NCBI GenBank assembly: GCA_964610205.1
Contig: CAZSVI010000149.1
Span: 1-8,031 of the forward strand
Origin: CAZSVI01 sp964610205
GTDB taxonomy: Bacteria > Bacillota > Clostridia > DSM-8532
Reading direction: 5' to 3'
DNA: 8,031 nucleotides
This document shows, piece after piece, positions 1 to 7,139 of this stretch. The notes beneath the pieces were generated by a model. It saw only the letters and a list, made by a program, of their open reading frames with translations, was not told where the DNA came from and made no database searches. The translations under genes and the position numbers were made by a program. Position 1 is the first letter of the stretch; each line of letters opens with the position of its first letter.

Positions 1-35
1 AATTCTGAATACTGAATTCTGGGTTCTGAATTCTT
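1..35. repeat. degenerate heptanucleotide tandem repeat, cut by window edge
   Basis: Four consecutive 7-base units can be read at 5-32: CTGAATA, CTGAATT, CTGGGTT, CTGAATT. Bases 1-4 (AATT) fit the tail of an earlier unit, so the array probably continues to the left of the window. It is non-coding and lies beyond the 3' end of the response regulator gene. Its function is unknown. Short heptamer arrays of this kind can be dispersed intergenic repeats, but copy number elsewhere in the genome cannot be seen here. Confidence 0.7.
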
Positions 36-48
36 GCGGCTTTGCCGC
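36..48. repeat. small GC-rich hairpin next to heptamer repeat
   Basis: The arms GCGGC (36-40) and GCCGC (44-48) are perfectly complementary around a TTT loop. No T-run follows on either strand, so it does not look like an intrinsic terminator. Its direct contact with the heptamer array suggests that the two form one intergenic repeat unit. Confidence 0.5.
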
Positions 49-81
49 GGTATGTAATATGGGTAATAAATAAATACACTT

Positions 82-115
82 TTGGATGATTCAAAATTTC
101 GGGCATTTCATCCAA
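82..115 (-). terminator. inverted repeat after the response regulator, possible terminator
   Basis: The arms TTGGATGA (82-89) and TCATCCAA (108-115) are perfect 8-base complements separated by 18 bases, and they begin directly after the regulator's TAG stop (116-118). On the minus strand the hairpin is followed by an AT-rich tract (TATTTATTTATT) rather than a clean T-run. The loop is long, so it is a weak terminator or a 3'-end stabilising structure. Confidence 0.4.
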
Positions 116-1750
116 CTATTGCTTATCTGAATTTCTCCACTCTTCAGGGCTTACGCCGGTGTATTTTTTAAAGATATGTGAAAAATACCTTCCATCGCTA
201 TACCCTATATCCGCTGCAATTCGATTCAATGTATAATTTGTATCCTTTAATAGTTTCTTGCCTTCTTCAATTTTCTTTTTCAATACATAATCCTTAAAAT
301 TTTCGCCAGTTTCTTCCTTAAATAGAAAGCTTAAATAATTGGGACTGATATAAAGCATATCCGCAACCGTATTAAGCGATATATTATTGCCAACATTCCT
401 TTTTATGAAATCCTTGGCGCTTTGGATAAGACTAATGTTTCTTAATTTCCTGCTTGCATTTACACAATCGGTAATTTTTTTTACAATATTAAATATATGA
501 CTTTTTAATTGATTAAGGGTATCAAAACGCATATCCGCTGTTTCCAGCATAATATTAACCGCATTTAAACTTTTATCATGTTCAAATTCACACAAATTCC
601 CCAGTATAACACGGGAAATGCCGTTAAGCAAAAACAAGCCCGTACAAAGTATCTCATCAGGTTTAAGTATTCCGTCAGCCTGTATCTCATCAAAAAAATC
701 ATCTACAAGACTACATGCCTTTACATAGCTGCCTGCGCGTACATTCAATATTATATCGAATTCCAGATGCTGCGGATAAGAACAACTGAAGCTGTCGGGA
801 ATATCTACATCGCCAAAATATATTACACTTTCGCTGCCCATATAAAACTTATATTCAAGCGCCGATACGGCTTCCTTATATGATTTCGCTATCCCGGTTA
901 TCGATTTTTGCAATCTTCCAATGCCTATGCTAACAGATAAACCAAGCTGTTCAAGAATTTCCTGTTGCAGCATCCTTGCTTTTTTCACGATAATATCTAT
1001 ACTTTTTCCATGTGTGTTTCCTTCTGAAAAATTAAACAGTATCACTGTCCTGTCTTCCCTGTCTTCAAAAACTACACAGCCTTTGTCAGATTCTATAATA
1101 TTATCACATAATTCTTTTAACTTTAGCTTGGTAAGATAGTATTCCTCTTCATAAACATACTGCTTTCTTCTGGTATAATTGTCCGGTTGTACCAGCATCA
1201 CTCCTACATTGAACAATGAAAGGCCAATTTCCAGATAATCAAACTCTTTCTTAATCTTTTCATAGTCTTCCAATCCATAACATATAATACGGTTAAGATA
1301 CTGTTCCCTGAGTATAGGAAGACTTTTTCTGAGTTCTTGCAATATCATATCATCCTTGCGTTTCTTTTCAGCTTCTCTTTCTATCCTGGCTTTCAGCTTT
1401 AAAACCTCATCAAGCAAAACCTCCAGTTTTACCGGCTTTAACAGGTAATTGCTAACTTTATATTCAATAGCGCTTCTGGCGTATTGAAAATCATCATAAC
1501 CGCTTAATAAAATAATTTTGATACCAGGGTATTTTTCATATACCGTCTTACTCAGTTCAATACCGTCAATCTCAGGCATAACAACATCACTTAAAATTAT
1601 ATCAGGCTTGTCCTCCTTTATAATTTCAAGCGCCGCTATCCCGTTTCCAGCCGAACCTATCACTTCAATACCATGCTCAACCCAGTTGCCTGCCCGGCAT
1701 ATCCCTTCCCTTATAATTTCCTCATCATCGACAACCAGCATTTTAATCAG
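116..1750 (-). CDS. AraC-family response regulator (YesN type)
   Basis: This is a cytoplasmic two-component response regulator that should bind DNA when phosphorylated by the kinase encoded just upstream. With the chosen start it is 544 residues, the usual size for YesN-type regulators. The receiver domain spans about residues 2-120, with acidic pocket D8/D9, phosphoacceptor D55 in the motif LSDVVMP, S83 and K105. The middle part (about 180-315, with SIGIGR at 274-279) resembles the degenerate GGDEF_2 domain of this family. The C-terminus (about 441-540) carries two AraC helix-turn-helix motifs, TVADMLYIS and RIAADIGYSDGRYFSHIFKK. The start chosen is CTG at 1750: GGAG lies 8 bases upstream, and the product begins MIKMLVVDDEE, which fits the family consensus. 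ATG at 1741 is the alternative, but it leaves a 17-base gap and trims the first beta strand. An ATG at 1822 would add an untypical 24-residue leader. Family assignment is firm; the regulon is unknown. Confidence 0.93.
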   Translation of the reverse strand: MIKMLVVDDEEIIREGICRAGNWVEHGIEVIGSAGNGIAALEIIKEDKPDIILSDVVMPEIDGIELSKTVYEKYPGIKIILLSGYDDFQYARSAIEYKVSNYLLKPVKLEVLLDEVLKLKARIEREAEKKRKDDMILQELRKSLPILREQYLNRIICYGLEDYEKIKKEFDYLEIGLSLFNVGVMLVQPDNYTRRKQYVYEEEYYLTKLKLKELCDNIIESDKGCVVFEDREDRTVILFNFSEGNTHGKSIDIIVKKARMLQQEILEQLGLSVSIGIGRLQKSITGIAKSYKEAVSALEYKFYMGSESVIYFGDVDIPDSFSCSYPQHLEFDIILNVRAGSYVKACSLVDDFFDEIQADGILKPDEILCTGLFLLNGISRVILGNLCEFEHDKSLNAVNIMLETADMRFDTLNQLKSHIFNIVKKITDCVNASRKLRNISLIQSAKDFIKRNVGNNISLNTVADMLYISPNYLSFLFKEETGENFKDYVLKKKIEEGKKLLKDTNYTLNRIAADIGYSDGRYFSHIFKKYTGVSPEEWRNSDKQ

Positions 1751-1909
1751 AATAATCACTCCAATATTCAAATAAATATTTGGAATGTCATGACAATCAA
1801 TATAAAAACATAATATAAACATTGTTCTACAAACAATATTTTAATTACTTATACGAGAAGATTATAATCTTAACACCGTGTGAAAATCTTAAGGATATTG
1901 TAAGGAAAA
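1751..1909 (-). promoter_or_regulatory. kinase-regulator gap with direct repeat and palindromes
   Basis: This 159-base AT-rich gap is long for a kinase-regulator pair. It contains a direct repeat, TTAAGATT on the minus strand (plus-strand 1866-1873 and 1885-1892), with a 19-base period. It also holds a perfect 14-base palindrome AAGATTATAATCTT (1858-1871), an inverted repeat ATTGTT/AACAAT (1821-1826 and 1832-1837), and a 10-base palindrome TGTCATGACA (1786-1795). AraC-type regulators often bind direct repeats about two helical turns apart, so autoregulation or an internal promoter is plausible. TATTAT-like -10 candidates exist, but none has a convincing -35 partner. Confidence 0.4.
1756..1762 (-). 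promoter_or_regulatory. ribosome binding site deciding the regulator start
   Basis: The minus strand reads GGAGTGA here. GGAG ends 8 bases before CTG at 1750 but 17 bases before the in-frame ATG at 1741. This spacing is the main reason for preferring the CTG start. Confidence 0.6.
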
Positions 1910-3706
1910 TTACTGAGATAGCGGAAGAGTAATAGTAACTGTAGTACTTTCGCCATGCGTACTGCATATTTCCATGCCATATTGAGTTCCGACATGCAGC
2001 TTTATCCTCTCCATCACATTGTTCAGAGCATATCCGGTATTGTCGCTTGCCGTACCGCCGCTTCTCAATTTCTCCATAATGTCTCTTTCCAAACCTCTTC
2101 CATTATCCCTGATTTTAATAACGGTATTTTCGCCGCACGCATTTGCGCTTATTTCTATCATACCCTTGTAATTTATGCTTTTGAACCCGTGGACCAGGGA
2201 ATTTTCCACGATTGGCTGCAGTATGAGTTTCGGTATTCTTGCTTTATACAGGTTTTCATCGATATGTATGCTGTAATTGAATTTATCTTTGTATCTGACT
2301 TTCTGTATCGACAGATATTTTTTTACATGCTCGACTTCATTCCATAAAGTTGTAATCTCGTTGCCGTTATTCAGGCTTAACCTGAAAAAACCACCTAAAT
2401 CTCCTACAAGTTCGGCAATTTCATCCTTTTTTTCCATCTTTGCTAGCCAGTATATCGTATCCAAAGTGTTATACAGAAAGTGTGGATTGATTTGTGCCTG
2501 AAGGGCTTTAAGCTCCTCTTCCCTCTTCAGCTTTTCCTCCTTCTGGATTCTCAGTACCAGTTCATTGATTCTTTTCATCATACTGTTGAATGTCCGGCAC
2601 AGGTCGGCTATTTCATCATTGTACTTGATATTATAACTTATATCAAGATTATTTTCTTCCGCTCTGTTCATCAGCCTGGTCAGTTTCCTTAAAGGTTTCG
2701 TAACCGAATTCGAAATGAAATTGGCAATCAATATCACCGCTACAAAAGATACAAGCAGTACCATTATTATTTTTCTGCTTATGCTGTTGGCATCCTTATT
2801 AAGAATACTCTGGTCATATACGGAGACGAGTTGCCAGCAAGCAGTATATAAACTGTTTTGATTAATGACCAGGTTTCGCCCATCGCTTCTTATTTCACTG
2901 CTGCCGCTTCCTGCCCGATCGATTGATTTGAGTATATTCGAACACTCACTCTCACTGTAACCGCCTGTTTTTGAATCAACTATAACGTATCCGTTTCTGT
3001 CTACGATATACATTGCTATATTTCTTCTTTTTGGAATGTTATCAAGAATTTTTTCGAAGTATTGCTTCCTGAGAAAAAAAACAAGGACGCTATACATACT
3101 GTCATCATCCGTTTTATATCCGACTCTATCTCCATGCGTCCCCTCCTGAAAATAAAAACTTTTGGAAATCGCTATCCCCTCGTCGGATGCCGTATATACT
3201 ATAATATTTTTATTTTCCATAGCCCTTGTATAATAATCTTTTTCAGAAATATCATCATATTTCGAGGATGGAATATGTTCACTGCAAAACAATTCCCCCG
3301 ATTCGGTTACCATTACAATGGAATTCAAAATATCCTGATTTTGAATTACTATATTTTTAAAAAAACCCAAAAAATCACTGTCTACCTGACGGTAACCCAC
3401 CGTCTCTTCTTCATTTATCTGAAAGTAAAGGTCAATAAATTGTGTCTCTGAAAATATATCGAGAAATCTCTTGTTTATTGCCTCAACCTTCAGATTAATT
3501 CTGTCGTTAACATAAACCATGGAATCTTCCAGAATGCTTTTTTCCTTTTCTTTTATAAGTGACAATGTTATGTTAAATGATATCTCACTTACCAATATAA
3601 TAAGAAGAATCGTAAAAACGGAATACAGAAGGATGATGCGTATTTGAAGTGAAAGGCTCATCACCCATTTTAAAAACCCTGTTTTCAGAAAATTAAAAAT
3701 TTTCAA
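1910..3706 (-). CDS. sensor histidine kinase (YesM type, Cache-HAMP-His_kinase)
   Basis: This is a membrane sensor kinase that should autophosphorylate on histidine and pass the phosphate to D55 of the downstream regulator. It has 598 residues. Membrane segments lie at about 22-46 and 312-335. Between them is an extracytoplasmic region of about 265 residues consistent with a double-Cache sensor. HAMP spans about 332-385, followed by a coiled coil. The His_kinase box QINPHFLYN has H409 as the phosphorylated residue. The ATPase domain has an N-box with N502 (PIVENSLVHG), a G1 box DNGRG (534-538), and a G2-like GYALNNV (558-564) with Ala where the second Gly is often found. The start is TTG at 3706, with GGAG 10 bases upstream. 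The first in-frame ATG (3661) has no ribosome binding site and sits near the start of the first membrane helix. The ligand is not predictable. Such kinases often sit beside sugar ABC transporters, none of which is visible here. Confidence 0.94.
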   Translation of the reverse strand: MKIFNFLKTGFLKWVMSLSLQIRIILLYSVFTILLIILVSEISFNITLSLIKEKEKSILEDSMVYVNDRINLKVEAINKRFLDIFSETQFIDLYFQINEEETVGYRQVDSDFLGFFKNIVIQNQDILNSIVMVTESGELFCSEHIPSSKYDDISEKDYYTRAMENKNIIVYTASDEGIAISKSFYFQEGTHGDRVGYKTDDDSMYSVLVFFLRKQYFEKILDNIPKRRNIAMYIVDRNGYVIVDSKTGGYSESECSNILKSIDRAGSGSSEIRSDGRNLVINQNSLYTACWQLVSVYDQSILNKDANSISRKIIMVLLVSFVAVILIANFISNSVTKPLRKLTRLMNRAEENNLDISYNIKYNDEIADLCRTFNSMMKRINELVLRIQKEEKLKREEELKALQAQINPHFLYNTLDTIYWLAKMEKKDEIAELVGDLGGFFRLSLNNGNEITTLWNEVEHVKKYLSIQKVRYKDKFNYSIHIDENLYKARIPKLILQPIVENSLVHGFKSINYKGMIEISANACGENTVIKIRDNGRGLERDIMEKLRSGGTASDNTGYALNNVMERIKLHVGTQYGMEICSTHGESTTVTITLPLSQ

Positions 3707-3930
3707 CTTGAACCAACTCCATCCCTGACTCTGACACTAAGAAGAAGAGGTCAGAATTTATAGTATGTCCATAGGGCAAAGCTTTAATATTTGGGTTATT
3801 GTTTTAATTTTTCTAAAAGCACTGCTTATGATGAGAAATACTGCTCATACCCAGGCGTGTTGTAATCACTTCTAAGCCAGGGATATCATTTCCACATGAC
3901 AATGAGAACCGTCGCCACTGTATCCCCAGC
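3707..3930. other. intergenic region between phospholipase-like gene and kinase
   Basis: These 224 bases hold no gene. Going downstream on the minus strand there is first a degenerate repeat-like motif (3897-3927, listed separately). Next come an ACTGCT direct repeat (3821 and 3840) and an 11-base odd palindrome AAGCACTGCTT (3817-3827). A TATAAA box (3757-3762) about 50 bases before the kinase start could be a -10 element but has no good -35 at normal spacing. The kinase ribosome binding site (GGAG, 3717-3720) closes the region. No clear rho-independent terminator follows the phospholipase-like gene, so readthrough into the kinase cannot be excluded. Confidence 0.4.
3897..3927. repeat. degenerate copy of a dispersed GACAATGAGAACCGTC-type element
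   Basis: The plus strand reads GACAATGAGAACCGTCG, then CCACTGTATCCCC. From memory this resembles a sequence of the form GACAATGAGAACCGTCCCCACTGTCCCC found many times between genes and near transposase genes in clostridial and related genomes. The copy here has a substitution and an insertion and carries no transposase. It lies 3 bases beyond the stop codon of the phospholipase-like gene. Assignment rests on recall of the pattern, not on a search. Confidence 0.4.
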
Positions 3931-6900
3931 TTACTCAAGTGTGATATATTCGCCCATAGCCTGAGTTTGAGTCCTGAATGTTCTTGCTACACTGTCACAT
4001 TGAGATTCCAGCCTGGCATATGCAGCATCAATCTGTGATGCAGGTGTGTTTTCTGCAAACAGCGTATATATATTGAAAAGTCTGTCTCCAATAAAGACAT
4101 AATATTCCTTTATCATCCTGACCGTATAGACCTGTTCTCCGGCTTGGGTTTTCACAGGATTATTATAGGATTTCTTCACTTCAAGAGCGTCAAAGGATTT
4201 TGCATAAAAACCGTATACGGAATGATTGAGTGCAAGGAAAGAATCCGGAAGTTCTCCCTGCTCATATTTTTCTTCACTGACATTTTCCAGGTGATCCATT
4301 CTTAGTATCCGTAGGGACGATTTATTCTTCAGCAAAAGCTCTCGTGCTGTTTCTTTGTCAAATTTTCCTGTTATCTCCACGTATCTGGCAGTAGCGATGT
4401 ATTGTACAAAAACGGTGGCACCCTTATAATCTTCGGAATATCCATCCGTATCGGCCATATTAGTGTAATAGAACCAGCTGTATGGAGTAGTAGTCCCTTC
4501 ATGACTGCCCCCTTCATCAGCTTTATTCAGTTCAACGCGGTGTGTCGTGATCTGATCATACACTCCGCTGTCCGGCGGCAGGATATCATATGTAACATCC
4601 CGAACCATGATATCAAGTTTATAATCTGTTTTACTGTTGTCATGCATCCGAACAGAAATATTTATGCCTGCCTTTGTATCCTCATTTGGGAATTTCATAG
4701 TTTTCCCATAAAATACTATATTGTCTTCCCCTTCATAGGCAAGCCTGCATTCATTCTGGTAATATGAGGCTTTGTCACTGCAGAATGCAAACAAACCTGA
4801 ATCCGACGCTTTTATTTCAATATTCCGAATCTGCTTGCGCAGAACTTGATCATCTATCTTCAGTCTTATTTCAAAACCATCAAGAAATCCAATTTCAGAT
4901 GGATAGGAAACCTGAAGCTTCCGTTCGTTTTTCGTTATATCGATTACCGCTTTTCCCTCGCCTGCAACTACCGAATTTTTATCCAGTGCCTGTACGGTTA
5001 TGGTGTACCGCCCCTCATCATTATATTGGAACTGAACTTTGCTGTTATCGGGCTTCACGCTTGCCGCCCCATCCAGAATCCACTTTATTGTCAACCCGTC
5101 AAACCGCCGATTGCTTTCCGCCGGTACCGCGCTGATCTCAACGGTATCTTTTGCGGCGGCCTCCAGATTATTACCCGGCAAAATAGCTATGTTAAATTTT
5201 TCGCCTACCGACAGCTCTGCATTACCACGGGCAATGATCTTTTCCTTTTTTCCGTTCGAATAACAAATAACTGAAACGTTATATTTATCCCCTTTGTTAT
5301 ATTTATGCTTTACTATTAGCTTATTATCTCCCTCTTCCGTTGTGCCGTCACCCAGATCCCAGACAAAATAACCGTTGTCCGTTAATTCCGTACTCAGCGT
5401 TATTTCATCTGCCATAACAGGCTTTTCCGGCTCCCAGATGATGTCCAGAACACGATCCACCTCGCCAATAAATACCGAATTGCTCTCAAACTGCCTTCCC
5501 CCGGCTTCCACTCTGACATAAACCATGTCTCCCTCGAAGACTTCAAAAAACTGTTCTTCCTTTGTCAGCTTTGTTTTGGAAGATTGTTTCACAAAAAGCT
5601 TCAATTCACTATCTTTCAGCTTTTTTTTGTTTTTATGGTCCAAAACCTGTGCTATGACCCCGTCAACGAAACCTACCTGTATTTCTTTTTGGGATCTGTC
5701 TTCACTGACGATAATCACCGTGCCAGGGCCCGAATATTTTATTTCAAGGCCAGCCTCATTCCAGTTAATATCTTTTTTTATATGGTGCGTCATGGTTGAA
5801 ATAACAGGATAAACCGCCTTTTCATTGTTCTTGTTGTCCTTTTCAACAAGTGGCTCCTCCAGCTCAACCGTTAATTCCAATGTGGGGAAAAACCTATCCA
5901 TTAAATCACTGCAGGCGGCTATGGCCGCGGGAATCAATATTTCTCCCTGCCGCAAGGCCATGGTGGGGGGAATATTGAAGTTCTCTTTTTTCAGCTCCAT
6001 GGTGGTGAACAACCCGCCGTTTTCCATCCTGTCAATTAGATCCACCCTGGCCAGCGGAACCTCAATCCCGTCGAACAGACCGAAATAAATGGTGGAGCCG
6101 GTTATTAACCGGTTGTCCTTAAAATACTGGTTTTTAGAGATCAGATTGGACAGCTGTGGGCTCGGATAGGTGCCTACCCCGTTCTTGGGCAGAATACTCA
6201 TGGCCTTGTCATAGATTGTATCGGCTGAGAAAAACCTTCGGTTGGTATACCTTGAGGTTTCTTCAAACAAGGTTTCCACCGGATAGCGCTCACCTCCGGA
6301 GGCACTGATAAAATACTTCCCAATTTCCGGATCCACCAGAAAACCATCGCTTACAATGTTTCTGACATAATACTGGTTAATGGTTTGTTCCAGCGGTTCA
6401 AATTTAGGATGGGAATCATTGCGTACATGCGCCGGTTGTGTCATATCCGCCAGCATATGCAGGGTTTCACCCAGTGACCTGAAAGCCGCAGCAAGATAAA
6501 GGCTCCTTTCCTCCTGAAGGCTGGATGCCTTGACATACCGGCTCCTAAAGCCTGAACCCGTAATAAATCCTACCGGGATCTGTGTTTCTTTTATACTCAT
6601 CGCTTTTTGGTAATAGTCCATTGCCTTTTCAAAGCTGTAAAGATTGTCGGGATGATTAATACCCCAGCTTTTTGCGCTTATTTGAGGAATTTCCGAATTG
6701 GCAAGATAATTCCACGTTCCATGCAGGCAGATTTGATCGGTCAGCCAGCTTTTTCCCGATAATGTAAGGGGATCATAAAAATGCCTTACAGAAGCATATA
6801 AATTAGGCTCATCGGCCGAATATCCGCCGTGAATGACCCATCCGGCCCAGGTTTTTTCGGTGACATTCAGTTTGTAGTCCTTGTCAAACAATGAGGCGCT

Positions 6901-7101
6901 GGTTACTTCAAGCCCCTTATAGGTTTTACCTGTCAAAAGCGGCGCTTTTGTATATTTCTCATCCTGTCCGAATACCTGCTGAAATTTTTTTATAGCTTCC
7001 AGATTGATTCGTATATGGGCATCCTGCTCCCATGCATTGGATGAAACCGGAAAAAACAGGAGAAAGACCATCATAAATATTCCTGCCATTATTTTTTTCA
7101 T
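3931..7101 (-). CDS. exported zinc phospholipase C/S1-P1 nuclease-fold protein with PKD and extra C-terminal domains
   Basis: This is a 1056-residue exported protein. A signal peptide (about 1-23, ending SSNA) precedes W24, so the mature N-terminus is probably Trp, as in zinc phospholipases C, where the terminal Trp binds zinc. The catalytic-type domain spans about 24-405. Candidate ligands are W24, H29, D97, H107, H215, D219, H225, H231 and E235. The core H-x3-D-x5-H-x5-H-x3-E (LGETLHMLADMTQPAH, then HPKFE) matches the H126/D130/H136/H148/E152 set of Clostridium perfringens alpha-toxin, with a shorter spacer between the last two His. A PKD domain follows (about 553-632, WDLGDG at 581-586), then an Ig/PKD-like module (about 635-723) and an unassigned beta-rich part. 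The C-terminal domain (about 890-1045) vaguely recalls PsbP/Mog1-like folds. The PLAT/C2 domain of alpha-toxin was not recognised, and no sortase motif or membrane anchor is seen. ATG at 7101 has AAGGGAG 9 bases upstream. Phospholipid or nucleotide phosphodiesters are candidate substrates; the actual one is unknown. Confidence 0.88.
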   Translation of the reverse strand: MKKIMAGIFMMVFLLFFPVSSNAWEQDAHIRINLEAIKKFQQVFGQDEKYTKAPLLTGKTYKGLEVTSASLFDKDYKLNVTEKTWAGWVIHGGYSADEPNLYASVRHFYDPLTLSGKSWLTDQICLHGTWNYLANSEIPQISAKSWGINHPDNLYSFEKAMDYYQKAMSIKETQIPVGFITGSGFRSRYVKASSLQEERSLYLAAAFRSLGETLHMLADMTQPAHVRNDSHPKFEPLEQTINQYYVRNIVSDGFLVDPEIGKYFISASGGERYPVETLFEETSRYTNRRFFSADTIYDKAMSILPKNGVGTYPSPQLSNLISKNQYFKDNRLITGSTIYFGLFDGIEVPLARVDLIDRMENGGLFTTMELKKENFNIPPTMALRQGEILIPAAIAACSDLMDRFFPTLELTVELEEPLVEKDNKNNEKAVYPVISTMTHHIKKDINWNEAGLEIKYSGPGTVIIVSEDRSQKEIQVGFVDGVIAQVLDHKNKKKLKDSELKLFVKQSSKTKLTKEEQFFEVFEGDMVYVRVEAGGRQFESNSVFIGEVDRVLDIIWEPEKPVMADEITLSTELTDNGYFVWDLGDGTTEEGDNKLIVKHKYNKGDKYNVSVICYSNGKKEKIIARGNAELSVGEKFNIAILPGNNLEAAAKDTVEISAVPAESNRRFDGLTIKWILDGAASVKPDNSKVQFQYNDEGRYTITVQALDKNSVVAGEGKAVIDITKNERKLQVSYPSEIGFLDGFEIRLKIDDQVLRKQIRNIEIKASDSGLFAFCSDKASYYQNECRLAYEGEDNIVFYGKTMKFPNEDTKAGINISVRMHDNSKTDYKLDIMVRDVTYDILPPDSGVYDQITTHRVELNKADEGGSHEGTTTPYSWFYYTNMADTDGYSEDYKGATVFVQYIATARYVEITGKFDKETARELLLKNKSSLRILRMDHLENVSEEKYEQGELPDSFLALNHSVYGFYAKSFDALEVKKSYNNPVKTQAGEQVYTVRMIKEYYVFIGDRLFNIYTLFAENTPASQIDAAYARLESQCDSVARTFRTQTQAMGEYITLE

Positions 7102-7139
7102 AAGTAAATGCTCCCTTTCTTTTTTTCTTCCGGAGACTC

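Noticed and set aside
1..48. CRISPR array
   Set aside because: The repeat unit is 7 bases with no spacers, so it is a simple tandem repeat.
1955..3451. Several plus-strand open frames of 70-130 codons
   Set aside because: They are antisense to the kinase gene, whose domains and motifs are complete.
3931..3933. Rho-independent terminator directly after the phospholipase-like gene
   Set aside because: No stable stem followed by a T-run was found in 3707-3930; the stems there are short and lack T-runs.
4764..5274. Plus-strand open frames of 123 and 142 codons
   Set aside because: They lie antisense inside the phospholipase-like gene, overlap each other and show no family features.
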